From the NCBI GenBank assembly GCA_009782475.1, contig WRIZ01000007.1:1-64000 (forward strand): a stretch of DNA of 64,000 nt, read 5' to 3'. Source of the stretch: Oscillospiraceae bacterium. Its GTDB lineage: Bacteria > Bacillota > Clostridia > Oscillospirales > UBA929. The position numbers and the translations under genes were made by a program. Below are positions 11,000 through 20,719 of this stretch, one piece after another; position 1 is the first letter of the stretch; every line of letters starts with the position of its first letter. The notes beneath the pieces are model-generated. The model was given only the letters and a program-made list of their open reading frames with translations. It was not told the DNA's origin and searched no databases.

Positions 11000-11800
11000 A
11001 TGGCTTATTCATTCCGGCTGTATTCCATGATCGTCTCCAAAGAAGCGCGGCGTTTCTTTACATACCGGGCCAACATCCTCGCGGGATGCCTGACGGCCTT
11101 TTTTACGCTGGCCGCGCGCTACGCGCTGTGGTCGGCTTTGTTCGCCACGGGGAACGCGCAGGGGTCTTCTTTTACGGAGACAATGACCTATTTTGTCCTC
11201 TACGATATTTTAATGATTTGGGCGGAATCACGGTACAATTCCATGATCGGCGCGGATATACGCTCCGGGGACATCGTGCAAAAGCTGACCAAACCCTGTC
11301 CGTATCATTTACAGCTTGTGGCCGCTTTCCACGCCACCTCGCTGACGTCAACGCTGACGCGCGCGCTGCCGATGCTGGCCGCCGCGCTGGCGTTTATCGG
11401 GCTTCTGCCGCCGGTATCGGTGACCGCCCTGTTTGCTTTTATCCTTGCCGCGGTACTCGGGATGGTCATCTATTCCTTGGTGGACTTCATCGTCAGTTAT
11501 ACCGCCTTTTGGCTGACCGACTACTGGTATCTCGGCTGGCTTATGGTCGCCATCTTCCTGCTGTTTGGCGGCATTGCCCTGCCATTGTGGTTTTACCCCG
11601 ATTGGCTGCGCGTGATTTGCGATTATCTGCCGTTTCAATACGCGGTTTTCAAGCCGGTGGCGATTTACCTCGGGCGCGTCGCTGCCGGGGAGATCGCTTT
11701 TACCATCGCCATGCAGCTGTTTTGGATTGCCGTGCTGTTTGTGATCGAACGGCTTGTTTGGCGGCTGGCGCAGCGTAAATTGACGGTTCAAGGGGGTTGA
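11000..11800 (+). CDS. ABC-2 type permease (DUF990-like)
   Basis: Polytopic membrane protein preceding a second permease and an ATPase. Confidence 0.8.
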   Translation: MAYSFRLYSMIVSKEARRFFTYRANILAGCLTAFFTLAARYALWSALFATGNAQGSSFTETMTYFVLYDILMIWAESRYNSMIGADIRSGDIVQKLTKPCPYHLQLVAAFHATSLTSTLTRALPMLAAALAFIGLLPPVSVTALFAFILAAVLGMVIYSLVDFIVSYTAFWLTDYWYLGWLMVAIFLLFGGIALPLWFYPDWLRVICDYLPFQYAVFKPVAIYLGRVAAGEIAFTIAMQLFWIAVLFVIERLVWRLAQRKLTVQGG

Positions 11801-11804
11801 TGCT

Positions 11805-12605
11805 GTGAAGACGGTGAAAATGTTTGCCAAAATCGTGCGTTACCGTTTCAGCGCGCTGGTCGAATATCCCGGTTCGTTTTTGGCCGGGGTGGTGGCGCAA
11901 TGGCTCAACTACGGGATACAAATGCTGATGACATTCCTGATGGTTTGGAATTTCGGAACACTGGCCGGCTTTCTGCCCGAAGAGGTCATCTTTGTCTATG
12001 CGATATGGCTTCTCTCTTACGCCATCGGCGCGTCGTTCACATTCAACGTATGCAGGTCTTTCCCGCAAATGGCCATCGACGGCACATTGGACGAAGCGTT
12101 TGTGCGCCCGATGCCGCCGTTCGCCTATCTGCTGGCCACCAACTACAACCTCGCTTATATCTCCCATGTGACCATCACGCTCGCCGCGCTGATCGTCAGC
12201 ATCAGCCGTTTGGGCATCACATGGACGGCTCTCCAGTGGGTATGGCTGGTCATCCTCGTCATCGCTGGCGCGGTCATCCAGGGTTGTATGATGCTGATTT
12301 GCGACATGCCCGCCCTGCGCACCCGCTCCCAGTCTCCGACCGGCATGTTTTATTGGGAGATCAACTGGCATTTTATGAGATACCCGATCAATATATATCC
12401 CAGGCCGTTTCAGCTGATTTTCACGTCCATTCTGCCGTTCGGGTTTATCAGCTTCTACCCTGTGCAGGCTCTTTTAGGCAAACAGGAAGGGATCCTGCCC
12501 GTCGTCATGGTTTGGATGTCGCCTGTCGCGGCGGGTTTGCTGATATTGATCACAGCGGTCTGCTGGCATAGGGTAACGAACAGATACGAAAGCGCGGGCA
12601 CATGA
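11805..12605 (+). CDS. ABC-2 type permease (DUF990-like)
   Basis: Polytopic membrane protein; paralogous neighbour; operon context. Confidence 0.8.
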   Translation: MKTVKMFAKIVRYRFSALVEYPGSFLAGVVAQWLNYGIQMLMTFLMVWNFGTLAGFLPEEVIFVYAIWLLSYAIGASFTFNVCRSFPQMAIDGTLDEAFVRPMPPFAYLLATNYNLAYISHVTITLAALIVSISRLGITWTALQWVWLVILVIAGAVIQGCMMLICDMPALRTRSQSPTGMFYWEINWHFMRYPINIYPRPFQLIFTSILPFGFISFYPVQALLGKQEGILPVVMVWMSPVAAGLLILITAVCWHRVTNRYESAGT

Positions 12606-12620
12606 AGGGGGGAACTAACG

Positions 12621-13595
12621 TTGGCGCAGATAGAGCTTACAGAAGTGGTCAAAGAGTATAAAATCCGCAAACGGGATGAAAAACGCTCCAAGTTCATGGA
12701 GCTTGTCAGGCCGCGCTATGAGTTCAAGCGCGCGGTGGATCATATCAGTTTTTCCATAGAGCCGGGGGATATGGTGGGCTATATCGGGCCGAACGGCGCG
12801 GGGAAATCCACAACCATCAAGATGCTGACCGGCATCCTCACACCGACGTCGGGGCAGGTAAGCGTTTTTGGGCGCGACCCCTGCAAAAACCGCCGAAAAA
12901 ACGCCTTGAAAATAGGTGTTGTATTCGGCCAGCGTTCGCAGCTGCTGTGGGATTTGCCGGTGCGCGATACCTTTGAACTGTTCAAAACCATGTACCGAAT
13001 CGGGCAGACAGACTTTCTGCGCCAGCGCGACCGGCTGATCGACATGCTGGATATGAATGATTTCCTCAACCAAGCGGTTCGTCAGCTCAGCCTCGGCCAG
13101 CGGATGCGCGCCAACCTTGCCCTCTGCTTTCTGCATCAGCCGGAGGTCGTCTATCTGGACGAACCCACCATCGGGCTGGACGTATTGGTGAAAGACCGAA
13201 TCAGGAGCTTCTTAAAGCACATCAATCAGGAGCAGGGAACGACCATCCTGCTGACCACCCACGACACACAGGATATAGAGCAGGTCACGCAGAGGCTGAT
13301 GCTGATCGACGGCGGGCGGCTCCTATTTGACGGAAGCCAAGACGCTTTCCGCAGCCGGTATCAGGGAACGGAGTTTATGATCGAAGCCGAGTTTACCCAG
13401 CCCGCGGAGCCAATCGGCCATGAGCATTTCCGCCCGCATCAGATCGAGCCAACCCGGCATTCCTATTGGGTTCCATACGCGCAAATGGGGCGCGGGGAAG
13501 CCATCAGTTATATCGCCGCCCGGTATCCGGTGGCGGATATAAAGGTGCGCGAGCTGGGGCTGGAGGATATTCTGAAAGGCATTTATGCAGAATAG
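12621..13595 (+). CDS. ABC transporter ATP-binding protein
   Basis: GYIGPNGAGKSTTIKMLTGIL; LSLGQRMRANLALCFLHQPEVVYLDEPTIGLD. Confidence 0.95.
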   Translation: MAQIELTEVVKEYKIRKRDEKRSKFMELVRPRYEFKRAVDHISFSIEPGDMVGYIGPNGAGKSTTIKMLTGILTPTSGQVSVFGRDPCKNRRKNALKIGVVFGQRSQLLWDLPVRDTFELFKTMYRIGQTDFLRQRDRLIDMLDMNDFLNQAVRQLSLGQRMRANLALCFLHQPEVVYLDEPTIGLDVLVKDRIRSFLKHINQEQGTTILLTTHDTQDIEQVTQRLMLIDGGRLLFDGSQDAFRSRYQGTEFMIEAEFTQPAEPIGHEHFRPHQIEPTRHSYWVPYAQMGRGEAISYIAARYPVADIKVRELGLEDILKGIYAE

Positions 13596-13601
13596 ATAAA
13601 A

Positions 13602-13838
13602 CTATCTCCGCTCTACCAAGATCAGGTCGTCCCCGATCCGTTTGATGCAAGCCCAGGGAATCACGATGTCGTCCCCCCGCCCGAATAGTCCGAAGTATTT
13701 GCAGGGGCCAGGTACCACGATGGCGACAAGATGCCCGTTGTCAACATTGACTTCCACGTCGATCGGAAAACCAAGCCGGATGCCGGTGCAAATGTCAATG
13801 ACCTCTTTTCCTCGCAAATCGACGATACGGCAGTGCAT
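13602..13838 (-). CDS. YlmC/YmxH-family PRC-barrel sporulation protein
   Basis: MHCRIVDLRGKEVIDICTGIRLGFPIDVEVNVDNGHLVAIVVPG...DDIVIPWACIKRIGDDLILVE. Confidence 0.82.
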   Translation of the reverse strand: MHCRIVDLRGKEVIDICTGIRLGFPIDVEVNVDNGHLVAIVVPGPCKYFGLFGRGDDIVIPWACIKRIGDDLILVERR

Positions 13839-13886
13839 AAAACCATCCCCTCTCCCCTTAAAACCTATGCGGTAAGGAAGTGTCTT

Positions 13887-15374
13887 ATGTTTGACATTCA
13901 AGGGGCAAGTTGTCCCATTTACGACGTAAAAAAGGTACGCAAAGCCACCATGGCAGCCCCGATGTGGGTGCATTTCGGCGCGGGCAACATTTTTCGCGGG
14001 TATATCGCCGTATTGCAGGATGAATTGCTCAACAAAGGGTTGAGCGATAAAGGGATCATCGCCGCCGAATCATTTGACCCGGACATCATCGAAGCGGTTT
14101 ACCGCCCGTATGACAACCACGCCCTTTTGGTCACCCTTCGCGCCGACGGTTCTATGCCGATGACCGTCTCAGCGTCGGTCACCGAAGCGTTGGCCGCCGT
14201 GCCGGGGACGCCGGATTATGAACGGCTGGCTGCCGTCATGGAAGCCGCTAGTTTGCAAATGGTCAGCTTCACCATCACCGAAAAGGGCTACCGCGGCCCG
14301 GCAATGGAGCTTTTGACCGGATTGCTCTATACGCGGTATCAGGCCGGAGCCGCGCCGCTGGCGTTGGTCAGCATGGATAATTGCAGCGCGAACGGCGATT
14401 TGCTAAAATCGGCTGTATCGGAAGAGGCTAAGGGTTTTAACGATGAAGGATTTATCGCCTATTTGTCCGACCCGGGCAAAATCTCCTTCCCGTGGAGCAT
14501 GATCGACAAGATCACACCCGCCCCTTCGGAAGCGGTGCGGCAGAAACTGCCGGAAGGGATGGACTGGTCGCCGGTCAAAACGGCCAAAGGGACGATGATC
14601 GCGCCCTTTGTCAACGCCGAAGCCCCGCAGGTTCTCGTGATCGAGGACGCCTTCCCCAACGGGCGTCCGCCGCTGGAGAAAGCGGGGGTTTACTTTACAG
14701 ACCGCGAAACGGTGCGCAAGGCCGAGCGGATGAAAGTGACCGCCTGCCTCAACCCGCTCCACACGGCTCTTGCCGTCTTCGGCAGCCTTCTCCGGGTGGA
14801 GACCATCGCCGACTGCATGAAGGACGGTGACCTTGCCGCGCTGGTGCGGCGTTTGGGATATGATGAAGGTCTCCCCGCCGTGGAGCATCCCCGTATCTTT
14901 GAGCCGAAGGATTTCCTTGACGAAGTGATCAACGAACGTCTCGTAAACCCCTTCCTGCCCGATACGCCCAAGCGGATTGCCGCCGACACCAGCCAAAAGC
15001 TAAAGTTCCGCTTCGGCGAAACCATCCATGCGTATGTTGAAAGAGACGACCTATCGCTTGATAACCTGATTGCCATTCCGCTCATTTTGGCGGGTTGGGT
15101 AAGGGTTCTGCTCGGGGTGGGCGACGACGGGGAACCGATGGAGATCAGCCCCGACGTCATGCTGCCGCAGCTCAAAGAAGCGGTCAAAGACATTGCGTTC
15201 GGCGACCCGTCCACAGCGGCAAAAGCCCGCGCCGTATTCTCCGGCGCGGACTGGTTCGGTTGTGATCTATATGCGGTCGGATTAGGCGAACGCTGTGAAA
15301 ACTATCTCGCCGCCATGCTGAAAGGCTCGGGAGCCGTGCGGAAAAGCCTGCAAAACGTCATTCGCAACCTGTAG
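13887..15374 (+). CDS. Mannitol dehydrogenase-family oxidoreductase (fructuronate/tagaturonate reductase-like)
   Basis: WVHFGAGNIFRGYIAVLQDELL; FTITEKGY; VSMDNCSANGDLLK. Confidence 0.82.
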   Translation: MFDIQGASCPIYDVKKVRKATMAAPMWVHFGAGNIFRGYIAVLQDELLNKGLSDKGIIAAESFDPDIIEAVYRPYDNHALLVTLRADGSMPMTVSASVTEALAAVPGTPDYERLAAVMEAASLQMVSFTITEKGYRGPAMELLTGLLYTRYQAGAAPLALVSMDNCSANGDLLKSAVSEEAKGFNDEGFIAYLSDPGKISFPWSMIDKITPAPSEAVRQKLPEGMDWSPVKTAKGTMIAPFVNAEAPQVLVIEDAFPNGRPPLEKAGVYFTDRETVRKAERMKVTACLNPLHTALAVFGSLLRVETIADCMKDGDLAALVRRLGYDEGLPAVEHPRIFEPKDFLDEVINERLVNPFLPDTPKRIAADTSQKLKFRFGETIHAYVERDDLSLDNLIAIPLILAGWVRVLLGVGDDGEPMEISPDVMLPQLKEAVKDIAFGDPSTAAKARAVFSGADWFGCDLYAVGLGERCENYLAAMLKGSGAVRKSLQNVIRNL

Positions 15375-15426
15375 TTGACAAATCGCAAGCGGCGGTTGGT
15401 GGCATTTGGCGGGTAAAAAAGGGATC

Positions 15427-15455
15427 ATCATATCAGAGCACTGCTCTAATATGAT
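15427..15455. promoter_or_regulatory. 29-bp near-perfect palindrome, candidate operator of the XRE gene
   Basis: ATCATATcAGAGC-act-GCTCTaATATGAT, one mismatch in 13-bp arms, just upstream of the 15471 start. Confidence 0.65.
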
Positions 15456-15470
15456 GGGGGGAACCGAAAC

Positions 15471-16253
15471 ATGAATTTTCATGACAAACTGCAAAAACTG
15501 CGAAAGGAAAAGGGACTGTCGCAGGAGATGCTGGCCGAAATGCTGGGCGTCTCGCGCCAAGCCGTCTCCAAATGGGAAAGCGGACAATCCTATCCCGAAA
15601 CGGAAACACTGATCGAACTCAGCGGGATTCTCGAAGTCACGCTGGACAGCCTTCTAAAAGACGGAGAGCCGCAGCCGGGCGGAAACAATGCCAATCAATA
15701 TCCCCCGTATTGGTTACCGGGGAGGCGTGTCTATGAATACAAAAGCAAAAGAACGCTTTGGGGGCTGCCTCTTGTCCATATCCATTTTGGATTCGGGAGA
15801 AGGGTTCGCGCAAAAGGGGTCGTTGCGGTCGGCAACATTGCCGCAGGATTCATTTCGTTCGGGCTGATCGCCCGCGGGCTGCTGTCTTTCGGGCTGTTAA
15901 GCCTCGGATTACTCGCTTTCGGGACGTTTTCGCTGGGGCTATTGCTGGCGGTCGGTGCCATCGCGGTCGGGACATTTGCCGTAGGGGCTGTCGCGGCCGG
16001 GGTATTCGCGCTGGGCGCCGTGGCCATCGGTATGTTTGCGAAGGGCGCGGTGGCGGTCGCTTCCCGCGTTGCCGTTGGCGATCACGCATACGGGCATATC
16101 GCCGTCGGGCGGGTCGCGGAGGGCGTCAGGGTCTTTATAACCGATTCCGATTTTGCCGCGATCAGCAAGACGGAGGTCAGGCAAGCCATTCTCGAGGAGT
16201 TCCCCGGATTGTGGAACTGGATCGTCCGGCTGATGACCTCATTTCTAGGATAA
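15471..16253 (+). CDS. XRE-family HTH regulator with long Gly/Ala period-5 repeat domain
   Basis: HTH FHDKLQKLRKEKGLSQEMLAEMLGVSRQAVSKWESGQSYPE; C-terminal AVGAIAVGTFAVGAVAAGVFALGAVAIG. Confidence 0.85.
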   Translation: MNFHDKLQKLRKEKGLSQEMLAEMLGVSRQAVSKWESGQSYPETETLIELSGILEVTLDSLLKDGEPQPGGNNANQYPPYWLPGRRVYEYKSKRTLWGLPLVHIHFGFGRRVRAKGVVAVGNIAAGFISFGLIARGLLSFGLLSLGLLAFGTFSLGLLLAVGAIAVGTFAVGAVAAGVFALGAVAIGMFAKGAVAVASRVAVGDHAYGHIAVGRVAEGVRVFITDSDFAAISKTEVRQAILEEFPGLWNWIVRLMTSFLG

Positions 16254-17087
16254 TCAGCTCAGCATCCTGCGGAAGTAAGCCATCACCTGATCGGAAATGT
16301 TTTGGGGGTAGTCAATCCCCTTAAACGCGCAAATGGCTTTTGCGTCCTGTTCAAACAAGTCTATCCCTTTTTCAACGGCGGCTTGCAGGGAAGCAAAATC
16401 CGCCGGGGCGAAATAAGCCAAGCAATGACGCTGCATCTCTTCGGGGACGCAGCGTTTGATTTTGGGTTCCCATCCGCCCCAGTCCAGCGTGTCATACCGG
16501 CTTAACAGCAGATCGACATGGGTGCGGAAGAGAAATTCATAAATGTTCTTGATCAGTTTGAAAATATCTCCGCGCTTGAAATACTTGACCAGCATTTGAA
16601 CATGAAACCAGTAAGTGTCGATGGCGCGCATGGTATCGGGGATGTAGTTTTCCGTCGTATAGCCCATCTTCAAAAAGGCGGCGGTCTCCCCTGCCCGGTC
16701 AAAGATGATATTGCTTTCATCACAGCCCTTGCAATGAATCCTGCACATCCAATCATCAGGACGATCTGCGTTGAGGATAAAGGAATCGAACTGGTGCAGG
16801 TTCTCCCCCAGCCGGACGATGGAGCAAAAGGTTCTGAAGCAATCATTGTTATAATTCTCCGGCCAATGGATGAGCAATTCATCGCTAGAGTCGGTCAAAA
16901 CCTTTGGTATATCGGCTGTAAAGGCTTCATAATCATCGCTGCCCACCAAGAAAACAAGGTCATAGTCAGACCATTCGTCGGTCTCGCCGCGCCCGGCCGA
17001 ACCGTAATGCCATCCGCCTTTACAGCGAGGATCGGTTTTCATCGCGGTGACGACTTTTTCAAACATTGCGATTAAATCGGGGTTCAT
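16254..17087 (-). CDS. Nucleotidyltransferase, aminoglycoside 6-adenylyltransferase-like
   Basis: HYGSAGRGETDEWSDYDLVFLV; RIHCKGCDESNIIFDRAGE; YWFHVQMLVKYFKRGDIFKLI; 4-bp overlap with argF. Confidence 0.7.
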   Translation of the reverse strand: MNPDLIAMFEKVVTAMKTDPRCKGGWHYGSAGRGETDEWSDYDLVFLVGSDDYEAFTADIPKVLTDSSDELLIHWPENYNNDCFRTFCSIVRLGENLHQFDSFILNADRPDDWMCRIHCKGCDESNIIFDRAGETAAFLKMGYTTENYIPDTMRAIDTYWFHVQMLVKYFKRGDIFKLIKNIYEFLFRTHVDLLLSRYDTLDWGGWEPKIKRCVPEEMQRHCLAYFAPADFASLQAAVEKGIDLFEQDAKAICAFKGIDYPQNISDQVMAYFRRMLS

Positions 17088-18000
17088 AAATCCTCCCCGC
17101 CCATCAGCAGAACCATGACCGCTTTTTGCGCGTGCAGGCGGTTTTCGGCTTCGTCATAAATCTCTTTTGCGTGGGCGGCGAAGGCTTCGGCGGTGATCTC
17201 CTCGCCCCGGTGGGCGGGAAGGCAGTGCTGCACCATGACATTCTTGGCGCAGAGGGAGAGCAACTCCGTATTGACCTGATACCCCTCAAAATCTTTGAGG
17301 CGTTTTGGCATTTCATCCTCCTGACCCATGCTGGTGAAAACGTCGGTAAAGACAACATGGGCATCTTCCGCCGCTTCGCGCGGGTCGCGCAGCAACGCGA
17401 AATCGGGATTCTTTTGCGCCCACCCCAGCACTTCCGCGCTTGGCTCATACCCTTTGGGGCAAGCCACACGCATCTTCATGCCGCAGGTCAGCGCGCCGGA
17501 GATCAAGCTGGCGCAGACGTTGTTGCCGTCGCCCAGCCAGCAGACGGTCAGCCCGGCCAGCGTGGCCAAATGTTCGCGGATGGTCATCAGGTCGGCAAGG
17601 ATTTGGCAGGGGTGCTCGTCGTCGGTCAGGCCGTTGATGACCGGGACGGAGCCGAATTTGGCGAAATCTTCAACATCCTTTTGGGCGAAGGTGCGGATCA
17701 TGATCCCATCGACATAGCGGCTGAGCACATTGGCGGTGTCCTCGATCGGTTCGCCCCGTCCAAACTGCGCGTCGGCGGGGGTGAGATTGACGGCATGGCC
17801 GCCCAGCTGGAAGACGCCTGTTTCAAACGAAACGCGCGTCCGCGTGGAGGCTTTGCTGAAAATCATACCCAGCGTTTTGCCCTCCAGCAAGCGGTGCGGG
17901 ATCCCGTTCTGCCGGTTGTATTTCATTTGATCGGCTAGAGCCAGTATTTCCAGTATATCGGCTTGATCCAAATCGGACATTTTCAACAGGTGTTTTGCCT

Positions 18001-18004
<4 letters not shown>
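17084..18004 (-). CDS. argF: Ornithine carbamoyltransferase
   Basis: FSKASTRTRVSFETGVFQLGGHAV; DDEHPCQILADLMTIRE; VMVQHCLPAHRGEEI. Confidence 0.96.
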
Positions 18005-19161
<1,157 letters not shown>

Positions 19162-19183
19162 CGTGATTTCTCCTTTCATATTA

Positions 19184-19212
19184 TTGACAATGTAAATAAT
19201 TATTGATATATT
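19184..19212 (+). promoter_or_regulatory. Candidate promoter of the DinJ-like antitoxin gene, spacer containing an ARG-box-like sequence
   Basis: TTGACA (19184-19189), 17 nt, TATATT (19207-19212); TAAATAATTATTGA at 19193-19206. Confidence 0.55.
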
Positions 19213-19240
19213 GTATATAGTATTATAGGAGGTGAAAGTT

Positions 19241-19516
19241 ATGCCGCAGACCAATATCAATATCCGTATGGATGAAGACTTAAAAAATCAGTTCAACGCA
19301 TTGTGTGTAGACTTAGGGCTGACAATGACCGCCGCGTTCGGAGTGTTTGCCAAAGCCGCAGTCCGCCAGCGAAAAATCCCCTTTGAGATCAGTGCGGAAA
19401 GCGACCACCCGTTTTACAGTGAGAGCAATCAGGCGTATTTACGCGAAGCCGTTGCCGCCCTCAATGCCGGAAAAGGAATCATCCGTGAAATCATAGAGGT
19501 CGAAGATGATGAATAA
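19241..19516 (+). CDS. RelB/DinJ-family antitoxin
   Basis: TNINIRMDEDLKNQFNALCVDLGLTMTAAFGVFAKAAVRQRKIPFEI. Confidence 0.9.
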   Translation: MPQTNINIRMDEDLKNQFNALCVDLGLTMTAAFGVFAKAAVRQRKIPFEISAESDHPFYSESNQAYLREAVAALNAGKGIIREIIEVEDDE

Positions 19517-19769
19517 AGTCTGGTTTGACCGGGCGTGGAGCGATTACGAAATATGGCAGCAGAGGGATAAGAAAATCATTAATAAGTTAAATAAGCTCCT
19601 CAAAGACATCGAGCGGAACGGCTATAAGGGGATCGGCAAGCCGGAACCTTTGAAACACAATTTACAAGGATTTTGGAGCCGGGAAATTGACGAAAAACAC
19701 CGTCTTGTATATCGTGTTGAGCGCGGACAAATTGAGATTGCCCAGTGCATGGGGCATTATGATGACTGA
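19506..19769 (+). CDS. Txe/YoeB-family mRNA interferase toxin
   Basis: VWFDRAWSDYEIWQQRDKKIINKLNKLLKDIERNGYKGIGKPEPLKHNLQGFWSREIDEKHRLVYRV...IAQCMGHYDD. Confidence 0.93.
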   Translation: MMNKVWFDRAWSDYEIWQQRDKKIINKLNKLLKDIERNGYKGIGKPEPLKHNLQGFWSREIDEKHRLVYRVERGQIEIAQCMGHYDD

Positions 19770-19774
19770 GCGGT

Positions 19775-20629
19775 TCAGCCATTTATGATCTGCGTGCCGC
19801 AGCCTTCGTCGGTCAGCATTTCCACCAAAAGCGAATGCGGGGCGCGGCCGTCGAGGATGACGGCACTCTTAACGCCCCTTCGCAAAGCGTCCACACAGCA
19901 GTCCACTTTGGGGATCATGCCTTTGCTGACGGCTCCGCCGCGTTTTAAGGCGGGAATCTCGCTCAGTTTGACTTCGGGGATGAGCGTCGCCGGATCGTCT
20001 TTATCGCGCAGCAGCCCCGGTACGTCGGTCAGCAGGATCAGCTTTTCCGCGCCCAGCGACGCCGAGAGTTCGGCCGCCGCCGTGTCGGCGTTGATGTTGT
20101 ACGACGTTTCGGCGTCAATGCCGCGTCCAACGGTCGAGATGACCGGGATATAGCCTTTTTCCAGCAGCAGTTCCACCAGTTCGGGGTTGGGCTTTTTAAT
20201 GTCACCCACCAAACCGTAATCGTTCGCACCTATCAATCGTTCGGCAGGAAAAAGGTTGCCGTCTATCCCTGACAAGCCGACTGCCTTGCCGCCCCGTCCG
20301 GCGATTTGGGAGACAAGGTTTTTGTTCACAAGGCCGCACAGTGTCATCTGTACGACGTCCATCGTCTCCTCGTCGGTGACCCGCAACCCATCCGCAAACC
20401 GGGACTCGATCCCCAAACGGTCAAGCAGGGCGTTGATCTCCGGGCCGCCGCCGTGAACCAACACAAGGCGGATGCCCACCAGCGAAAGCAAAACAATATC
20501 GCCGATGACGGCTTCGCGCAGCTCGGTTTTGTCCATCGCCGCGCCGCCATACTTCACAACCACCGTCTTGCCGCTATATCGCTGGATATACGGCAGGGCT
20601 TCGGTTAGGACTGTTATTTTGCTTGTCAT
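19775..20629 (-). CDS. argB: Acetylglutamate kinase
   Basis: VVKYGGAAM; LVLVHGGGPEINALLDRLGI; NINADTAAAELSASLGAEKLILLTDVPG. Confidence 0.96.
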   Translation of the reverse strand: MTSKITVLTEALPYIQRYSGKTVVVKYGGAAMDKTELREAVIGDIVLLSLVGIRLVLVHGGGPEINALLDRLGIESRFADGLRVTDEETMDVVQMTLCGLVNKNLVSQIAGRGGKAVGLSGIDGNLFPAERLIGANDYGLVGDIKKPNPELVELLLEKGYIPVISTVGRGIDAETSYNINADTAAAELSASLGAEKLILLTDVPGLLRDKDDPATLIPEVKLSEIPALKRGGAVSKGMIPKVDCCVDALRRGVKSAVILDGRAPHSLLVEMLTDEGCGTQIING

Positions 20630-20638
20630 ATGTCCTCC

Positions 20639-20718
20639 TGTCGCGCTCCATGCGCGCTTCGCGGGCAGTGCCGGAAGTGAATTCCTTCACTTACGAAGCG
20701 ATGGAGCAGCTCTTTTCT
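20639..20718 (-). ncRNA. Structured intergenic element, copy 1 (unknown family)
   Basis: Minus strand AGAAAAGAGCTGCTC-CAT-CGCTTCG-T-AAGTGAAggaaTTCACTT-CCGGCACTGCCCG-CGAAGCG-CGC-ATG-GAGCGCGACA; nested perfect stems; ends and bulge shared with 56163-56280. Confidence 0.7.
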
Positions 20719-20719
20719 A

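Noticed and set aside
12615-13136. 173-aa ORF opposite the ABC ATPase
   Set aside because: Shadow ORF; the plus strand has clear Walker and signature motifs.
19162-19260. N-terminal extension of argD in the ORF track (MILVCGITFTSYNTI...)
   Set aside because: It overlaps the antitoxin start and promoter region; the MDFQQTK start at 19161 fits the family and has an upstream SD.
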